Source: Eleusine coracana subsp. coracana (lineage: Eukaryota > Streptophyta > Magnoliopsida > Poales > Poaceae). From it: DNA of 64,000 nucleotides. The notes beneath the pieces were generated by a model, which had not been told where the DNA came from, searched no databases, and was given only the letters and a program-made list of their open reading frames with translations. How positions within the stretch are numbered: the stretch's first letter is position 1; every line of letters starts with the position of its first letter. The stretch lies in NCBI GenBank assembly GCA_032690845.1, contig CM064424.1, positions 50,419,511 to 50,483,510 of the forward strand, written 5' to 3'. This document shows, piece after piece, positions 20,054 through 30,947 of this stretch. The position numbers and the translations under genes are program-made.

Positions 20054-22667
20054 TCCTCCCCCTCTTGAAGTGGAGTCGTCCTCGACTCAAGCTCATCCTC
20101 TTCTCTCAAGTATGGTTTCAAATCTGAAATGTTAAAAATAGGACTAACCCCGAACTCGGGAGGCAACTCAAGTTTGTATGCATTATCATTAATCTTCTCT
20201 ATTATTTTGAATGGACCATCAGCTCTAGGCATTAGTTTAGACTTTCTCAATTCTGGAAATCTATCCTTCCTTAAGTGTAACCACACTAAATCTCCTACAT
20301 CAAGCTTTACTTCCTTTCTTCCCTTACTACCAGCAATTTTATACTTTTCATTCATCTTTTCAATGCTAAGTCTAGTGGTCTCATGTATTTGCAAAATAAA
20401 TTCAGCACGCTCCTTAGCATCAATATGAACTCTCTCATTAATAGATAGAGGAAGTATATCAAGTGGAGTACGGGAATCAAAACCATACACTACCTTGAAT
20501 GGACTTACCTTGGTAGTAGAATGTGTTGCCCGATTATAAGCAAACTCAACATGAGGTAAGCATTCTTCCCATTGCTTCAAATTTTTCTTCAAAACAGCTC
20601 GCAACATAGTACCCAAAGTGCGGTTCACAACCTCAGTTTGTCCATCAGTTTGTGGATGACAAGTTGTAGAAAATAACAACTTTGTACCCAACTTATTCCA
20701 AAGCGTGCGCCAAAAATGACTCAAGAATTTTGCATCACGATCTGAAACAATAGTAGAAGGCATACCATGCAAACGTACAATTTCTTTGAAAAAAAGATCA
20801 GCAATATAACTAGCATCATCAGTTTTATGACATGATATAAAGTGTGCCATCTTGGAAAAACGATCCACGACAACAAAAATGCTATCGCTCCCCCTCTTAG
20901 TCCTAGGCAGTCCTAAAATAAAGTCCATAGAAATATCCGCCCAAGGAATAGAAGGAACAGGAAGTGGCATGTATAAACCATGTGGATTCAATCGAGACTT
21001 AGCTTTTTGACATGTAGTGCAGCGAGCAACAAAACGCTCAACATCTTTCCTCATCCTTGGCCAAAAGAAGTGTGTGGCCAAAATATCCTCTGTCTTCTTA
21101 GCACCAAAATGACCCATCAATCCACCTCCATGCGCCTCCTGCAACAACAAAAGACGAACGGAACCAACTGGAATGCATAGGCGGTTATCTCTAAACAAGA
21201 ATCCATCATTCAACACAAATTTGTGCCAAGCACGACCTTCTTTACAGTGCAGCAATACATCTTTAAAATCGACATCAGCAACATATTGTTCTTTAATTGC
21301 CTCAAGTCCAAAAATTCTACAATCAAGTTGAGACAACAAAGTATATCGCCTCGATAAAGCATCAGCAATCACATTATCCTTCCCTTTCTTATGTTTAATA
21401 ATATAAGGAAAAGACTCAATAAACTCAACCCATTTAGCATGTCTACGGTTCAAATTGCCTTGAGAACGAATATACTTAAGTGATTCATGATCAGAATGAA
21501 TAACAAATTCTTTGGGCAACAAATAATGACGCCACGTTTCTAAAGAACGTACAAGTGCATATAGTTCCTTATCATACGTGGAATAATTCAAAACAGGCCC
21601 AGTAATTTTCTCACTAAAGTATGCAACAGGTTTACCATCTTGCATCAGAACACCACCAATGCCTATACCACTAGCATCACATTCAAGCTCAAAAGTCTTA
21701 TCAAAATTGGGTAATTGCAGCAATGGTGCATGTGTAAGTTTGTCCTTCAAAGCATCAAAAGACTCATGATGTACCTTACCAAAATGGAAGTCAACGCCCT
21801 TCTTTGTCAACTCATGCAATGGTGCAGCAATGGTGCTGAATCTTTGACAAAGCGGCGGTAGAAACCTGCAAGACCAAGAAAACTCCTCACCTGTGTGATA
21901 GTTTTTGGTACAGGCCAGCTCTTTATGGCTTCAATCTTCGCCTCATCCACCTCAATTCCCTGTGGAGTCACAACATAGCCAAGAAAAGAGACTCGATCCG
22001 TCCAAAAGGTGCACTTCTCAAGGTTACCAAATAAACGTGCAACTCGCAAAGCATCAAAAACAGCACGCAAATGAATCATATGATCATCCGTGGATTTGCT
22101 ATAAATCAAGATATCATCAAAGTAAACAACCACAAATTTGCCAATAAAAGGTCTTAAAACCTCATTCATCAAACGCATGAAAGTACTGGGTGCATTAGTT
22201 AACCCAAAAGGCATTACTAACCACTCATACAACCCGAATTTGGTTTTGAAAGCTGTTTTCCATTCATCTCCAAGTTTCATTCTAATTTGATGGTAGCCAC
22301 TACGCAAATCAATTTTAGTGAAAATTATAGCACCACATAACTCATCAAGCATGTCGTCTAGCCTAGGAATAGGATGACGATACCTAATAGTAATGTTATT
22401 AATGGCTCTACAATCTACACACATACGCCAAGAACCATCTTTCTTAGGAACCAAAAGTACAGGAACAGCACAAGGACTAAGTGATTGACGAGCATACCCA
22501 CGATCCAAAAGGTCTTGGACTTGTCGTTGTATCTCCTTAGTCTCCTCAGGGTTGGTCCTATAAGCAGCACGGTTTGGTAAAGTAGCACCAGGAATCAAAT
22601 CAATTTGATGCTCAATCCCTCTCAAAGGTGGCAATCCCGGGGGTATCTCAGCTGGGAAAACATCCTC
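19726..22667 (-). pseudogene. pol: CRM-like pol: RT, RNase H, integrase, LTR-encoded tail
   Basis: From 22667 the frame reads RT ('SWRMCVDCRAINNI', then 'FVVVYFDDILIYS' with the catalytic DD near 22110-22130). One T is missing near 21839 ('FVKDF' becomes 'FVKDS'), shifting the frame. The downstream ORF carries RNase H ('ELECDASGIGIGGVLMQD'), the integrase zinc finger ('HGGGLMGHFG' to 'CTTCQKAK'), the core with all three acidic residues ('SMDFILG', 'VSDRDAKF', 'GQTEVVN'), the integrase C-terminal domain ('DGPFKIIEKINDNAYKLELP') and a tail with 'GPMTRARARQLNLE'. The tail stands where CRM elements have their CR motif, a chromodomain-like targeting segment. A single base restores collinearity with the sister copy, so the lesion is young. 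Confidence 0.92.
20054..20066 (-). promoter_or_regulatory. Polypurine tract of CRM-like element A
   Basis: Minus strand AAGAGGGGGAGGA abuts the LTR start TGATGAGG. It lies inside the pol reading frame (protein '...QEGEDDEDIT'). Confidence 0.85.
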
Positions 22668-24505
22668 TTACTCCTGCAAAAGGTTAGTGACAGCAGGAGG
22701 CAAAGCACTAGAAGCAATATCACCAAGCAAAAACAAGGCTTGTTTGCATATCAAAGCATAGCAAATATCATCAGTAGAAATTTCAGCAAGCTCAGATTTT
22801 GTGGCAAGACATGAACGACCTTGTAATTTAATTGCAGCACCCTTAGAACATGAAGAATCATTAACATTACTTGGTGTAGAAGCAGAATTAACAGGTTGCT
22901 GAATTTCAGGGCGTTTATTTTTCAAACTAGCAGCTCGTTCTAAATCAGCTTGTACAATTTCAGCAGGGGTCATTGGTAACAAAGTAATTTTAGTTCCTTT
23001 ATGCATAAAAGTGTACTTATTACTTTTACCATGGTGTACAGCATCATTATCAAATTCCCAAGGTCTACCCAATAAAAGTGAACAAGCTTGCATGGGTACA
23101 ACATCACAATCAACAGAATCCACATAGGAACCAATGGAAAAAGGAACTCTGCAAGTTTGTGTTACCTTAGCTTTTCCAGAGTCATTTAACCACTGAATGT
23201 AGTATGGATGTGGATGTGGGCGTGTGGTCAAATCAAGCTTCTTAACCACATCAGAACTCACCAAATTGTTGCAGCTTCCTCCATCAATGATGACACGTGC
23301 CCGACGGTTCTTGATGACGAAGAAAATCTGGAACAAGTTATGTCGCTGCATCATCTCGGGCTGCTGGACTTGTATGCTAAGCACACGCTGCACAATAATA
23401 TTCATATAGCCCGTGGTATCTCCGCCTCCAAGGACGAGGTCACCGCTGGTGGCAGCGACATCCTCCTCCTCATCCTCCACATCGGAGGCGCTCATGTAAC
23501 CGCCATCATCTGTCGCCACATATGCCCGCCTACTTGGGCAATCTTTCTGCACATGGCCAAGACCATGGCAGCGGTGGCACTGAATCCCTGTAGTGCGTCC
23601 CGTCGAAGCAACAGAGGAGGCACTACTAGCCGGTACCTGCACAGAATGTTTACCTGAGCGCGTAGAAGGGGCAGGGGCTGATCTTGGTGCTGCAGAAACA
23701 ACACTAGCTGGTGGGGGCGGCCGGAAAGATGGCTTGGGCAGCCCCGAAGTCCCCGTCGGCCGTGGTGGGTAGAAATTCCTGGACTTGCTGTACTCCTCAA
23801 AAGCCTGGAAAAGTCCCTGTGATTCTTTCTCTGCAAGCATAGCATACTGGAAACACTGGTTGAGGGTATAAAATTCTTTATAATCAAGGATGTCCTGAAT
23901 TTCTTTTCTCAAACCAGAATAAAAGCGGCAAATCTGATCCTCTACTTTTTCAACCACAGCACAACGAATCAAACCCTTCTGAAGCTCACTAAAATACTCC
24001 TGAACAGTTTTATCTCCTTGATCTAAACGCTGCAGTTTATTACGAATTTCTCTATAAAAAGAAGGAGGAATAAAACGATCACGCATTTCTACCTTAAGTT
24101 CTTCCCAAGTAGTAGGCAAATCGGTTTCAGCAGCTAGACCACTCCACCAAACAATAGCAAAGTCCTTAAACTCACTAGTGGCTTGTCTAACTCTATGTTG
24201 TTCAGGAACAAGGTGGGCATTAAATTTTTGTTCTACCATCATTTCCCAATCAAGGTAAGCATCACCATCGTATTGACCCGAAAACGAAGGAATTGAAAAC
24301 TTAATTTTAGCATACGGATCATCTAGAGCATAGTTACCTTGTGTGCGACGGGTGTGGTTGTGGAAACCACCCATACCTTGAGGGTTACATTGCAAACGGC
24401 GTCGTAACCTTGCGGTCCTTGTAGCTGATCTATCGATGGTGCCATCAGCCTTATACACCGTTGCTTCATCATGATCGCCTTCAATGTCGTTGTTGGTGTT
24501 GTTGG

Positions 24506-24539
<34 letters not shown>

Positions 24540-24734
24540 GGTCTTGTGAGCGGTCTCCAATTCGACAACCTGATCGGTTAACTTAGAGACTCTCTTATCC
24601 AACCGCTCAATGCTTTCTCCCAGGTGAAGCTTGGTGACGGCGTCGGTGACGGCCCTGGTGATCGTTTCTGCCAAATCACTCTGAACCGCCTGCAAAGCCT
24701 TCTGTAACTGATTTTGGCTCACGCACTCATCCAA
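22668..24734 (-). CDS. gag: CRM-like gag-protease polyprotein
   Basis: 688 codons from 'MDECVSQNQLQ'. Residues 1-65 form a likely coiled coil; 66-82 is a poly-Asn tract from a GTT/AAC microsatellite; 144-310 is the gag core ('KIKFSIPSFSGQYDGDAYLD', 'VWWSGL'); 330-385 is Pro/Ser-rich; the zinc knuckle is C386, C389, H394, C399; an acidic patch lies at 417-426; the protease motif 'VIIDGGSCNNLVSS' has its Asp at 484. The active site reads DGG where retropepsins usually have DTG or DSG; DGG occurs in related plant elements. The frame ends at TAA (22668-22670) after 'NLLQE'; the next residues 'EDVFPAE' continue RT, so this stop probably replaced a Tyr codon and gag-pol was one ORF. With the stop, Gag and protease alone would be made. 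Confidence 0.9.
24489..24541 (-). repeat. GTT trinucleotide microsatellite inside gag
   Basis: Imperfect (GTT)n on the plus strand with two GGT interruptions, read on the minus strand as poly-Asn with Thr interruptions (residues 66-82). Its length likely varies between copies. Confidence 0.85.
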
Positions 24735-25990
24735 TTTTGAGGGTGAAGCACCCTACCCGTCGCTTCCTGACATCAGAAACACCAAAACAGGAAACAAAAA
24801 AGTGAAGGTTATCCCTACAAAACTACTAAGCAGTGGTGCCTCTCAACACAGCAAAAGTAAGCTTCTTGCAAAGCTCTTACAAAGTTCTGAAAACAACAAA
24901 GCGAAGGATACCAGGGACAAGTGTTCCACGATTGCAAGGGTTACCAAATAACCTATGTGCTGTCCAGAAGAAGTATGTAGAGCTAGGAAGGCCAAATATG
25001 TATATATGAGTGGCACACAAATCAAAAATAGATAGTAAAGCTGAATAAGTGCCCAAGTAACTTGTCCCTAGTTGCTGGTCTAACTATGTCCTAGAACAGT
25101 AGTGATAGCAAAGAAGAAACAAAGGAGACAAAGGGACACAGCCGATAACAGGGGGCTTAGTGTAAAACAGCCAAACTGAGAAATTTCAGGGGGCTAGATG
25201 GAGCACTAGTAGGAATCCCAAATTTCTTTTTTTTTTATTTTATTTTTTTGATATTTTTTTCCAACTGACTAGCAAACAGGGAGAAACCACAAAAAATTTC
25301 AGCTCAAACCGAGCTAGGACGTGGCCTACAGAAAAGCTTGAAGTTTCAGAAAACGTCGGGTTTCAACTTGAATGAATTTTTTCTTTATCTTCCCATTTTT
25401 TTTGAATTTTTTGACGAGGGCACACAGGGCGTAGCCGAGTGTGGGTATGCTCAACTTTTCGTCTAGAATCTCCTGTAAAAATTTCAGCCAAAACGGACAA
25501 CCGAGCGAAAAGTTATGGCTGTTTTACCGAAGGGGTGTCGGAATCGGTTTTGAAGAACCCGGTGGTTTCAGTGAAATCCGAGTCGGGCTTGGGGTCGGGT
25601 AGGGATTTTTTTTTAGCGAGGTGGATGCAGCGGAAAGTGGAATTTGTGAAAATTGGTCCGAGGTGGTGAGGGTAGGTTTAGGGTGGGACTAGGGTGGGCG
25701 TGTTGATCAATCAACCCTAGCACACAAAGCCGACAAAACCGAGGATGGTGAGGGGGATGGCGGCTAGGGTTGCAAGGGAAACACTACTGACGACAAAAAC
25801 ACAAACTAAACCAGTGACTAAACAAGAACTAGGGCACAAACTCAACACTACGGACTCTGAAATTGAAATATGCAAAGGCTAAACACGTGGTTATGGGCGG
25901 GGAAAAAATTTTTTTGGTATTTTCAGTGGACGATAGGAAGAACACGAAAACAAAACTAAAGGGTAGTATGAACCTGACGGTGCACCTGAA
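24735..25990 (-). other. 5' untranslated leader of CRM-like element A
   Basis: 1256 bases between the primer-binding site and the gag start. Short ORFs only. It contains a conserved segment (25446-25530) that also occurs in the leader of the gag-only element at 29950 and in all array units. A T-rich run with few interruptions lies at 25227-25260. Packaging and dimerisation signals normally reside in such leaders (general retroelement knowledge). Confidence 0.7.
25446..25530 (-). promoter_or_regulatory. Conserved leader segment (copy in element A)
   Basis: Minus strand contains CATAACTTTTCGCTCGG followed by GGCTGAAATTTTTACAGG and then GCATACCCACACTC. The same order is found at 30351-30420 and in each array unit. 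Candidate RNA signal; function not known. Confidence 0.5.
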
Positions 25991-26005
25991 GCTCTGATTA
26001 CCACT
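25991..26005 (-). promoter_or_regulatory. Primer-binding site, initiator tRNA-Met type
   Basis: Minus strand AGTGGTAATCAGAGC directly follows the 5' LTR. It matches the complement of the initiator tRNA-Met 3' end (TGGTATCAGAGC) except for one additional A. Confidence 0.8.
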
Positions 26006-26929
26006 TGATGTGGACAAGGGTTCCCGATCTTCCGAAAGGTTCTTGGTAAGTTGATTTGGTCGGAGACGACACACAAATCGATCCGGCTTCAGAACAGCAC
26101 GTTCTAAACCCCGCAATCGCAGCACGACGTCTCCTCTGGTTATCAACCGTCCAAAAGACGATTGACCTCGCCGAGAAGGCTAATCCCTGCCTGCGAATCA
26201 AGAACACAAGCAAGAACAACGAAAAATGCAACACAATTGCAGATGTATGATTAAACTCTCGAAGTTGGGGTCTCACAAACCGATGAACGGCGAAACTGTT
26301 TATGAACAGAATTGATCTAAGCAAAACCCGAACCCCAATGGTGCGGCGGTGGCTGTATATAAAGACCCTAGGGTCATGCAAGACCCTCTGGACGCGCCCC
26401 GAATTGGGCTCAACTAGATACAAGGCCCAAAGACAAAAAATAAGCGACGCAGCACCGACACAGATTCTGGACTCTCTCTTGTTTTGACGATTCCCGATGA
26501 CTCCGGATAAATTTTGACATGAGGCCGGCGGCATTGGAAAGGTCTTCTCCTTATCTTTCCATGCATATGTAGAACGTCCAAATCCGAGTCCGTATGCGTC
26601 CTGGGCGACCGTTTTAGTACAGACTGGTCCTGGGCCCCGAAGCAGACTCGATGTCGGTTTTGATTGGGCCTCCACTTTGGCTTCCAAGCCCTTGCTGGCC
26701 CTCCACGTTTCCAAATCCTTCTCCCATCATCTCCTGGTCCTCTCCATGGTTTCTAATCATAAAATAATCATTAGGTAGCAAACCATTCTCAAAAGTAACA
26801 TATAGCGAAGAACGTAGGAACGAGCTCACCTCTAAATTTAGTTGTCGTGCACGAGCTCTAGTCATTGGACCTTGCAAGTCCAGATTTGGAGGAGTGTTGT
26901 GTGTATCCATAGGAGTGATGTCCTCATCA
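26006..26929 (-). repeat. 5' LTR of CRM-like element A
   Basis: 924 bp, same ends as the 3' LTR, flanked on the right by GACGT. It carries the tail ORF (26614-26910 and 25998-26714 in other frames), an open remnant of the pol end that has no start context here. TATA candidate on the minus strand near 26355-26365. Confidence 0.93.
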
Positions 26930-26934
26930 GACGT
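26930..26934 (+). repeat. Target-site duplication GACGT (right) of CRM-like element A
   Basis: Matches 19127-19131. Confidence 0.92.
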
Positions 26935-29097
26935 CCTCTGAGGGCTCTACTCCTGGCTGTTGCTGTGCTCTCTGAGCTTGTGCCGCCTAAGCATCCAGGT
27001 GCTCAAAGAACTCAAGGTCTACTGGCGACTTAGACCCTCTGTCCGGCTCTACTGGTGTGACTATAGTGGTCTCCTGTGCAACTGAAGCCTGGAGAAGTGC
27101 AAGATCCGCCACATCCTATTGTGAGAAGCCTCTGTGGACTAGATCCTCTGCTACCTAAGGTGTGAGCATGCTGACTGTAGCAGTGGAAGGTGGAGCTGTA
27201 GCTGTCTCTAGGGCTGCCTGGGAGTCTGCACGAGTGATGTCCACTATGTCTGAGAACAGAATCGTGACTGGTAGCTAGGAGCTGGAAGGTCCTGCCACCT
27301 ACGAAGTAGAAGAGTTAGTCGAGGAAGTGAACAACTCAGACACTAAGAAGGCGGACAAGGGGGGGAGCTAAGCTGGTGAGTGAGTCTGTCCAACTCCCCC
27401 AGTCGGTAACACCCCTGAGTGTGACAGCCCGCTGGACTGAGCTGTCATCAAAGTAGTGAAGGGTCCTGGGTGTGTCGGCAGTGTCTGAAACTGTGCAAGT
27501 CAAGACTGTCCCTACTACTGACTGGCCTGCCTCTGAGTCATCTCTGCCATCTGAGTCATCACGGTTGTCAAGATCGACATCTGCTATCTCTGAAGCTCTG
27601 CCTGTCCCCTGATAATAGCCATCATCTAACATCTATCCTTGGTTGTGCTCTGAATGAACTCACTCAGGCGTCCTATAAGTGCTGCCATAGTGATAGCGTC
27701 TCCTGACTGTGAACCCATAGGCTGGGGAGGTGCTCCTATACTGGCTGACTCAGGAACCACCGTCTCTGGATGAGCTGCCTATTCGTTAGTGACCGGCGGT
27801 GACTCCTGCTCCTCCTCTCCCATCTGCTGACTCGAGGCTGTCTGTGATCCCCTTAGGACTCGAGGTGTGTAACTGCTGGTCACCTCAGAGAACGTCTCGT
27901 ACTGCTCCTCTATCAGTAGGCCCATCCTCCTCAAAAGGTAGCAAATGTATGGTGCATAGATCATGTGACATCGTCCAACCCTCTATCTCTCCAATCAGTA
28001 AGTCTGTCAGGTCAAACGTTTGCCTCCTCATAATAGCTACAACTACCAACTGGTGTAGTAGAGTGAACTCCTCTCTGTATCCTGACCTGGGGATGATAGT
28101 CCTAGTGACTATCGCTCTGACCACCTTGGCCTTTGTGGTGAGTCTCGCAGGGCCTCTCTCAAAGCCTGGGGTGTGTGGTGGTGGGAAGGCAATCGACACC
28201 GAGTCGTCTGAAGATAGCTTCCTACCCTGAGGTCTGCGGGGAGGTGCAAGGGTCCCGTAGGCACTCCTGAAAAGCTGAAAGTCTGAAGCAAGGAGTCCAA
28301 GGTTAGCAATCAAATCCTCTCTAGTCACACGCTATGGCTGCCCTCTGAACAGGAACCAGAACTCTGAGTGGTCTCAAGCACCCTACAGTGTGGCGTAGAA
28401 CTCTAGCACAACATCCTCCCTGCATCTGTGTGGAGCAGTAACTAGCTCTACTAGCCCTGGCAAGTACATGAAGTACTGCTCCATATCTGTGTCGATGGCC
28501 CTCCTCATGGCCTCGTAGGTCATGTACTACTACGGCACAAAGAGTTTGTCTTTGCCCTTCAGGGCCAGATAGCGTCTTAGTCCCTCTCCAGTCCTCCTCT
28601 GGAGGCCTGTCCAGTACCTTTCTCCTACAGCGGGATCCCTGGGGACTGGAACCCACTACTCGAAGGAGACTAGAGGTAGTGCCTTAGGGACCTTTGCAGG
28701 AACCTTAAGTATGTCCGGCTCCCCGACTACCTCAACAAGTCTCTACAGCCTCCTCGTGCACACTGCATAGGTGCACTGCGGGTCTCCTGCCCGGTGAGCA
28801 GTCCTCTGTTGTTGTGGCTGTGCTAGCTGGTCAGTCTCCTCCTCCTCAACCTCCTCAGACTCGTACTCTGAGCTCTCCTCAGTCTTTGCCACCTCCTCCT
28901 CCTCGGACTCCTCCTGCTGCTTGGAGGATCCCTGCTCCGCAGGTCTTGACGACCTCCCCTGACAAGAAGTTGGAGTACTCTGCGACCAAGGTGCTAGAGT
29001 CACACCTGTAGCCATGTGTTGTTTTGTCCTCTTCCTAGTACTCCTCTTGACTCCCTGAGTGTCACGAGACGGCTCGAGGATTAGTCGTGTCCCTGGT
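26935..29097 (-). pseudogene. Decayed accessory ORF of an LTR element, putative plant transposon domain
   Basis: Read from 29015 downward: 'MATGVTLAP', a Glu/Ser-rich acidic region (28815-28940), then a domain with 'YWTGLQRRTGEGLRRYLALK', 'EAMRRAIDTDMEQYFMYLPG', 'DVVLEFYATL', 'FWFLFRGQP', 'RVTREDLIANLGL' and, from 28150, 'TRTIIPRSGYREEFTLLHQL'. This pattern resembles the putative plant transposon protein domain found beside gag-pol in Athila and other plant LTR elements (I believe the Pfam entry called Transposase_32). At least seven stops break it, mostly TAG. The left third (26935-27800) is too decayed to read. Same strand as the Sirevirus-like LTR and separated from it only by element A, so probably the env-like or accessory region of that element. 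It could instead be an unrelated gypsy remnant. Confidence 0.5.
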
Positions 29098-29190
29098 GTA
29101 TTGTACTTTGCATTCTGCTAGTACTAACCTTTTGCAGGAGATTGATGATGAGATGGAGTCGAGGGTGACTCCAATTCAAGAAGGGGAGGA
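29098..29190 (+). repeat. Truncated internal 3' tail of the upstream dimer partner
   Basis: Matches 32757-32851, including the protease-to-tail fusion ('NLLQEIDDEMES') and the polypurine tract GAAGGGGAGGA. The left edge is an abrupt breakpoint with the Sirevirus-like remnant. Confidence 0.8.
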
Positions 29191-29949
29191 TGATGAGGAC
29201 ATCACCATGCCGGATACACACATATAATGGCCTTCCCCAAGTTACAAGTCATCACCAACTCGGTCGCCGTGTTCGTCTCGGATTCAGCCGACATGTCTTC
29301 ATGGTTTTGATGATATCTCCCATATCTGACGTCTAAACGAGGCGTTCTTTGATGCAGTGGAAAGGGGACGACGACGCCGTCATTTTGTTTTTGGTCCTAG
29401 CTCTAGAAGGGTTGTGAGTTATGATGTGTGACCATGACAATGTGCTACACCACCTATTTTGGGCCAACTTGGCCATGTATCGTGTTGGGCCTTAAGCCCA
29501 TGTTGTGGGCGCCACCCCTGGTCGCCCCCAACCCTAGGACGCCCCTGATTCCTACATAAACTCAGTAGTCATTGTCTTTTTTCTCGTGTTTTGTTTAGTT
29601 CAGTTTTCTAGAGAGAAACTTGATCGAATTATTGTAACTGTGGCGACAAGTCCCTTTACAGTAATCCAGGGCCCCTTTTCTTGTTCTACACCACTGTGGC
29701 GATTAGTCCTTTTTGTTTAGAGATTGAACCTTTTCTTGTGATTTGCTTCATCCATATTTGCAATTTTAGATTGCGTGTTTATCCTTTCTTACTTGTGTTC
29801 TCGATTTTCTTGCAGGAACAATCACGTCGTGCTTGGGGTAACGGTTGCGGGGTTGGATTGTGTCTGATTCAAGCCGTCTCATCGACGCCGAGTCTCCAAA
29901 TTCGAGTTTATCCCCATACCTCTCAGAAGATCGGGCCTGATGTACATCA
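29191..29949 (+). repeat. Left (shared) LTR of the gag-only element
   Basis: 759 bp from TGATGAGGACATCACC to GTACATCA. Homologous to 32852-33615 but clearly diverged, and only distantly like the CRM-like LTRs elsewhere in the window; the ends TGATG/CATCA are the same. Confidence 0.82.
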
Positions 29950-29965
29950 AGTGGTATCAGATTCC
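29950..29965 (+). promoter_or_regulatory. Primer-binding site, initiator tRNA-Met type
   Basis: AGTGGTATCAGATTCC follows the LTR. TGGTATCAGA matches the canonical site without the extra A seen in the CRM-like elements. Confidence 0.78.
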
Positions 29966-30306
29966 TAGGTTCCCGTGAGGTATTATCGTGTTCTCCCCTT
30001 TAGATTCATTTGTGTTCATCACCTATTGTCCACGAAAAAGCCAACAAAAAAAATTTTCCCCACCATCCCAGACATTGTTTAGCCTTTACATTATTTAATT
30101 TTAGAGTTCGTGGTGTTGAGTTTGTGTCCTAGTCGAGTTCAGTTGCTGGTTTGAATTTGTGTTTCGATTTGGTTTGTGTTTTGATCTCTGCTGCATACCA
30201 CCATCACCATCGTGTTTTCCATTGGATTCACCATCATGTTACCCACTGACCACACCCACAATCCATTGCTAAAGAAAACACCCCACCCGATTCCGTTTTC
30301 CACTCA

Positions 30307-30320
30307 CCCCCCCCCCCCCC
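30307..30320 (+). repeat. Homopolymer C tract
   Basis: Fourteen C. With the longer run at 30539 it gives the leader two potential i-motif/G-quadruplex sites. Also a sequencing-error hotspot. Confidence 0.75.
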
Positions 30321-30350
30321 TGAAAACCCTGTCTTGACGTACCTTTAGTG

Positions 30351-30420
30351 AAACAGGCATAACTTTTTGCTCGTTGCTCCGATTGGGCTGAAATTTTTAC
30401 AGCAGATTCTTGACTCAAAG
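30351..30420 (+). promoter_or_regulatory. Conserved leader segment (copy in the gag-only element)
   Basis: GGCATAACTTTTTGCTCG followed by GGGCTGAAATTTTTACAG and TTCTTGACTCAAAG, in the same order as in element A and the array, although the surrounding leader has diverged. Confidence 0.5.
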
Positions 30421-30538
30421 TTGAGGTACATGTAGAATACTTGAGTTGAAACTTCTTGTGGTTCCTTCCTTTGTGTTCCTCTATCACAGAAAAATAGTGA
30501 AAAAATCTTACAAAAAAAACAAGATTTTGATTTGCACA

Positions 30539-30555
30539 CCCCCCCCCCCCCCCCC
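30539..30555 (+). repeat. Homopolymer C tract
   Basis: Seventeen consecutive C. Confidence 0.75.
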
Positions 30556-30947
30556 GCCGCCCATAAAAATTATAAGTCTTTGAAGTCTGTTTTGATCCGT
30601 GCTGCCTTTGCCATTGTTCTTGATGTCACAACTATTTTTGAACACTATTCTTTTGCCAGCAATTAGGACACTGCTTTGGACATTTATTCAGTGCTACTAT
30701 CTGTTATTGAATTGTGTTCCACTGACAGATATATTAGCCTTCCAAGCTATACATACTTGTAGCACATATTTCTTCCTTGCAACTGTTACACCCAATCTCG
30801 ACAATAGATTGTGCTGTCCTGTTGGCTTTGGTAAGGCAAGACTATGATACATCGCTCCTGATATTGCTTCCCACTTTCCACAACCTCGAATAGCTACTAG
30901 TTGATAGGGCTAATCCTTTTGTGTAGTCTTGTCTTTTGCTTCTAATC

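Larger units (their letters stand above)
19132..26929 (-). mobile_element. Complete CRM-like Ty3/gypsy chromovirus (element A)
   Basis: 7798 bp, minus strand, bounded by GACGT duplications. In order: 924-bp 5' LTR, primer-binding site, 1.25-kb leader, gag-protease ORF, pol, polypurine tract, 922-bp 3' LTR. Pol closely resembles plant CRM (centromeric retrotransposon of grasses) proteins, and pol runs into the LTR as in CRM elements. By eye the two LTRs differ by about 13 substitutions and two single-base indels, so insertion is fairly recent. The only clear coding lesions are a stop at the gag-pol junction and one missing base in RT. It may have been mobile recently or be mobilised in trans. 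Confidence 0.92.
29966..30947 (+). other. Leader of the gag-only element
   Basis: About 980 bases, noncoding. It holds two cytosine runs (14 C at 30307-30320, 17 C at 30539-30555) and the conserved leader segment at 30351-30420. No gene seen. Confidence 0.65.

Noticed and set aside
23208..23657. 149-codon plus-strand ORF
   Set aside because: Antisense shadow of the CRM-like gag-protease ORF.
28743..29015. Acidic 90-codon ORF as a host gene
   Set aside because: It continues, through stops, into a transposon-type domain on the same strand, so it is the start of a decayed element ORF.
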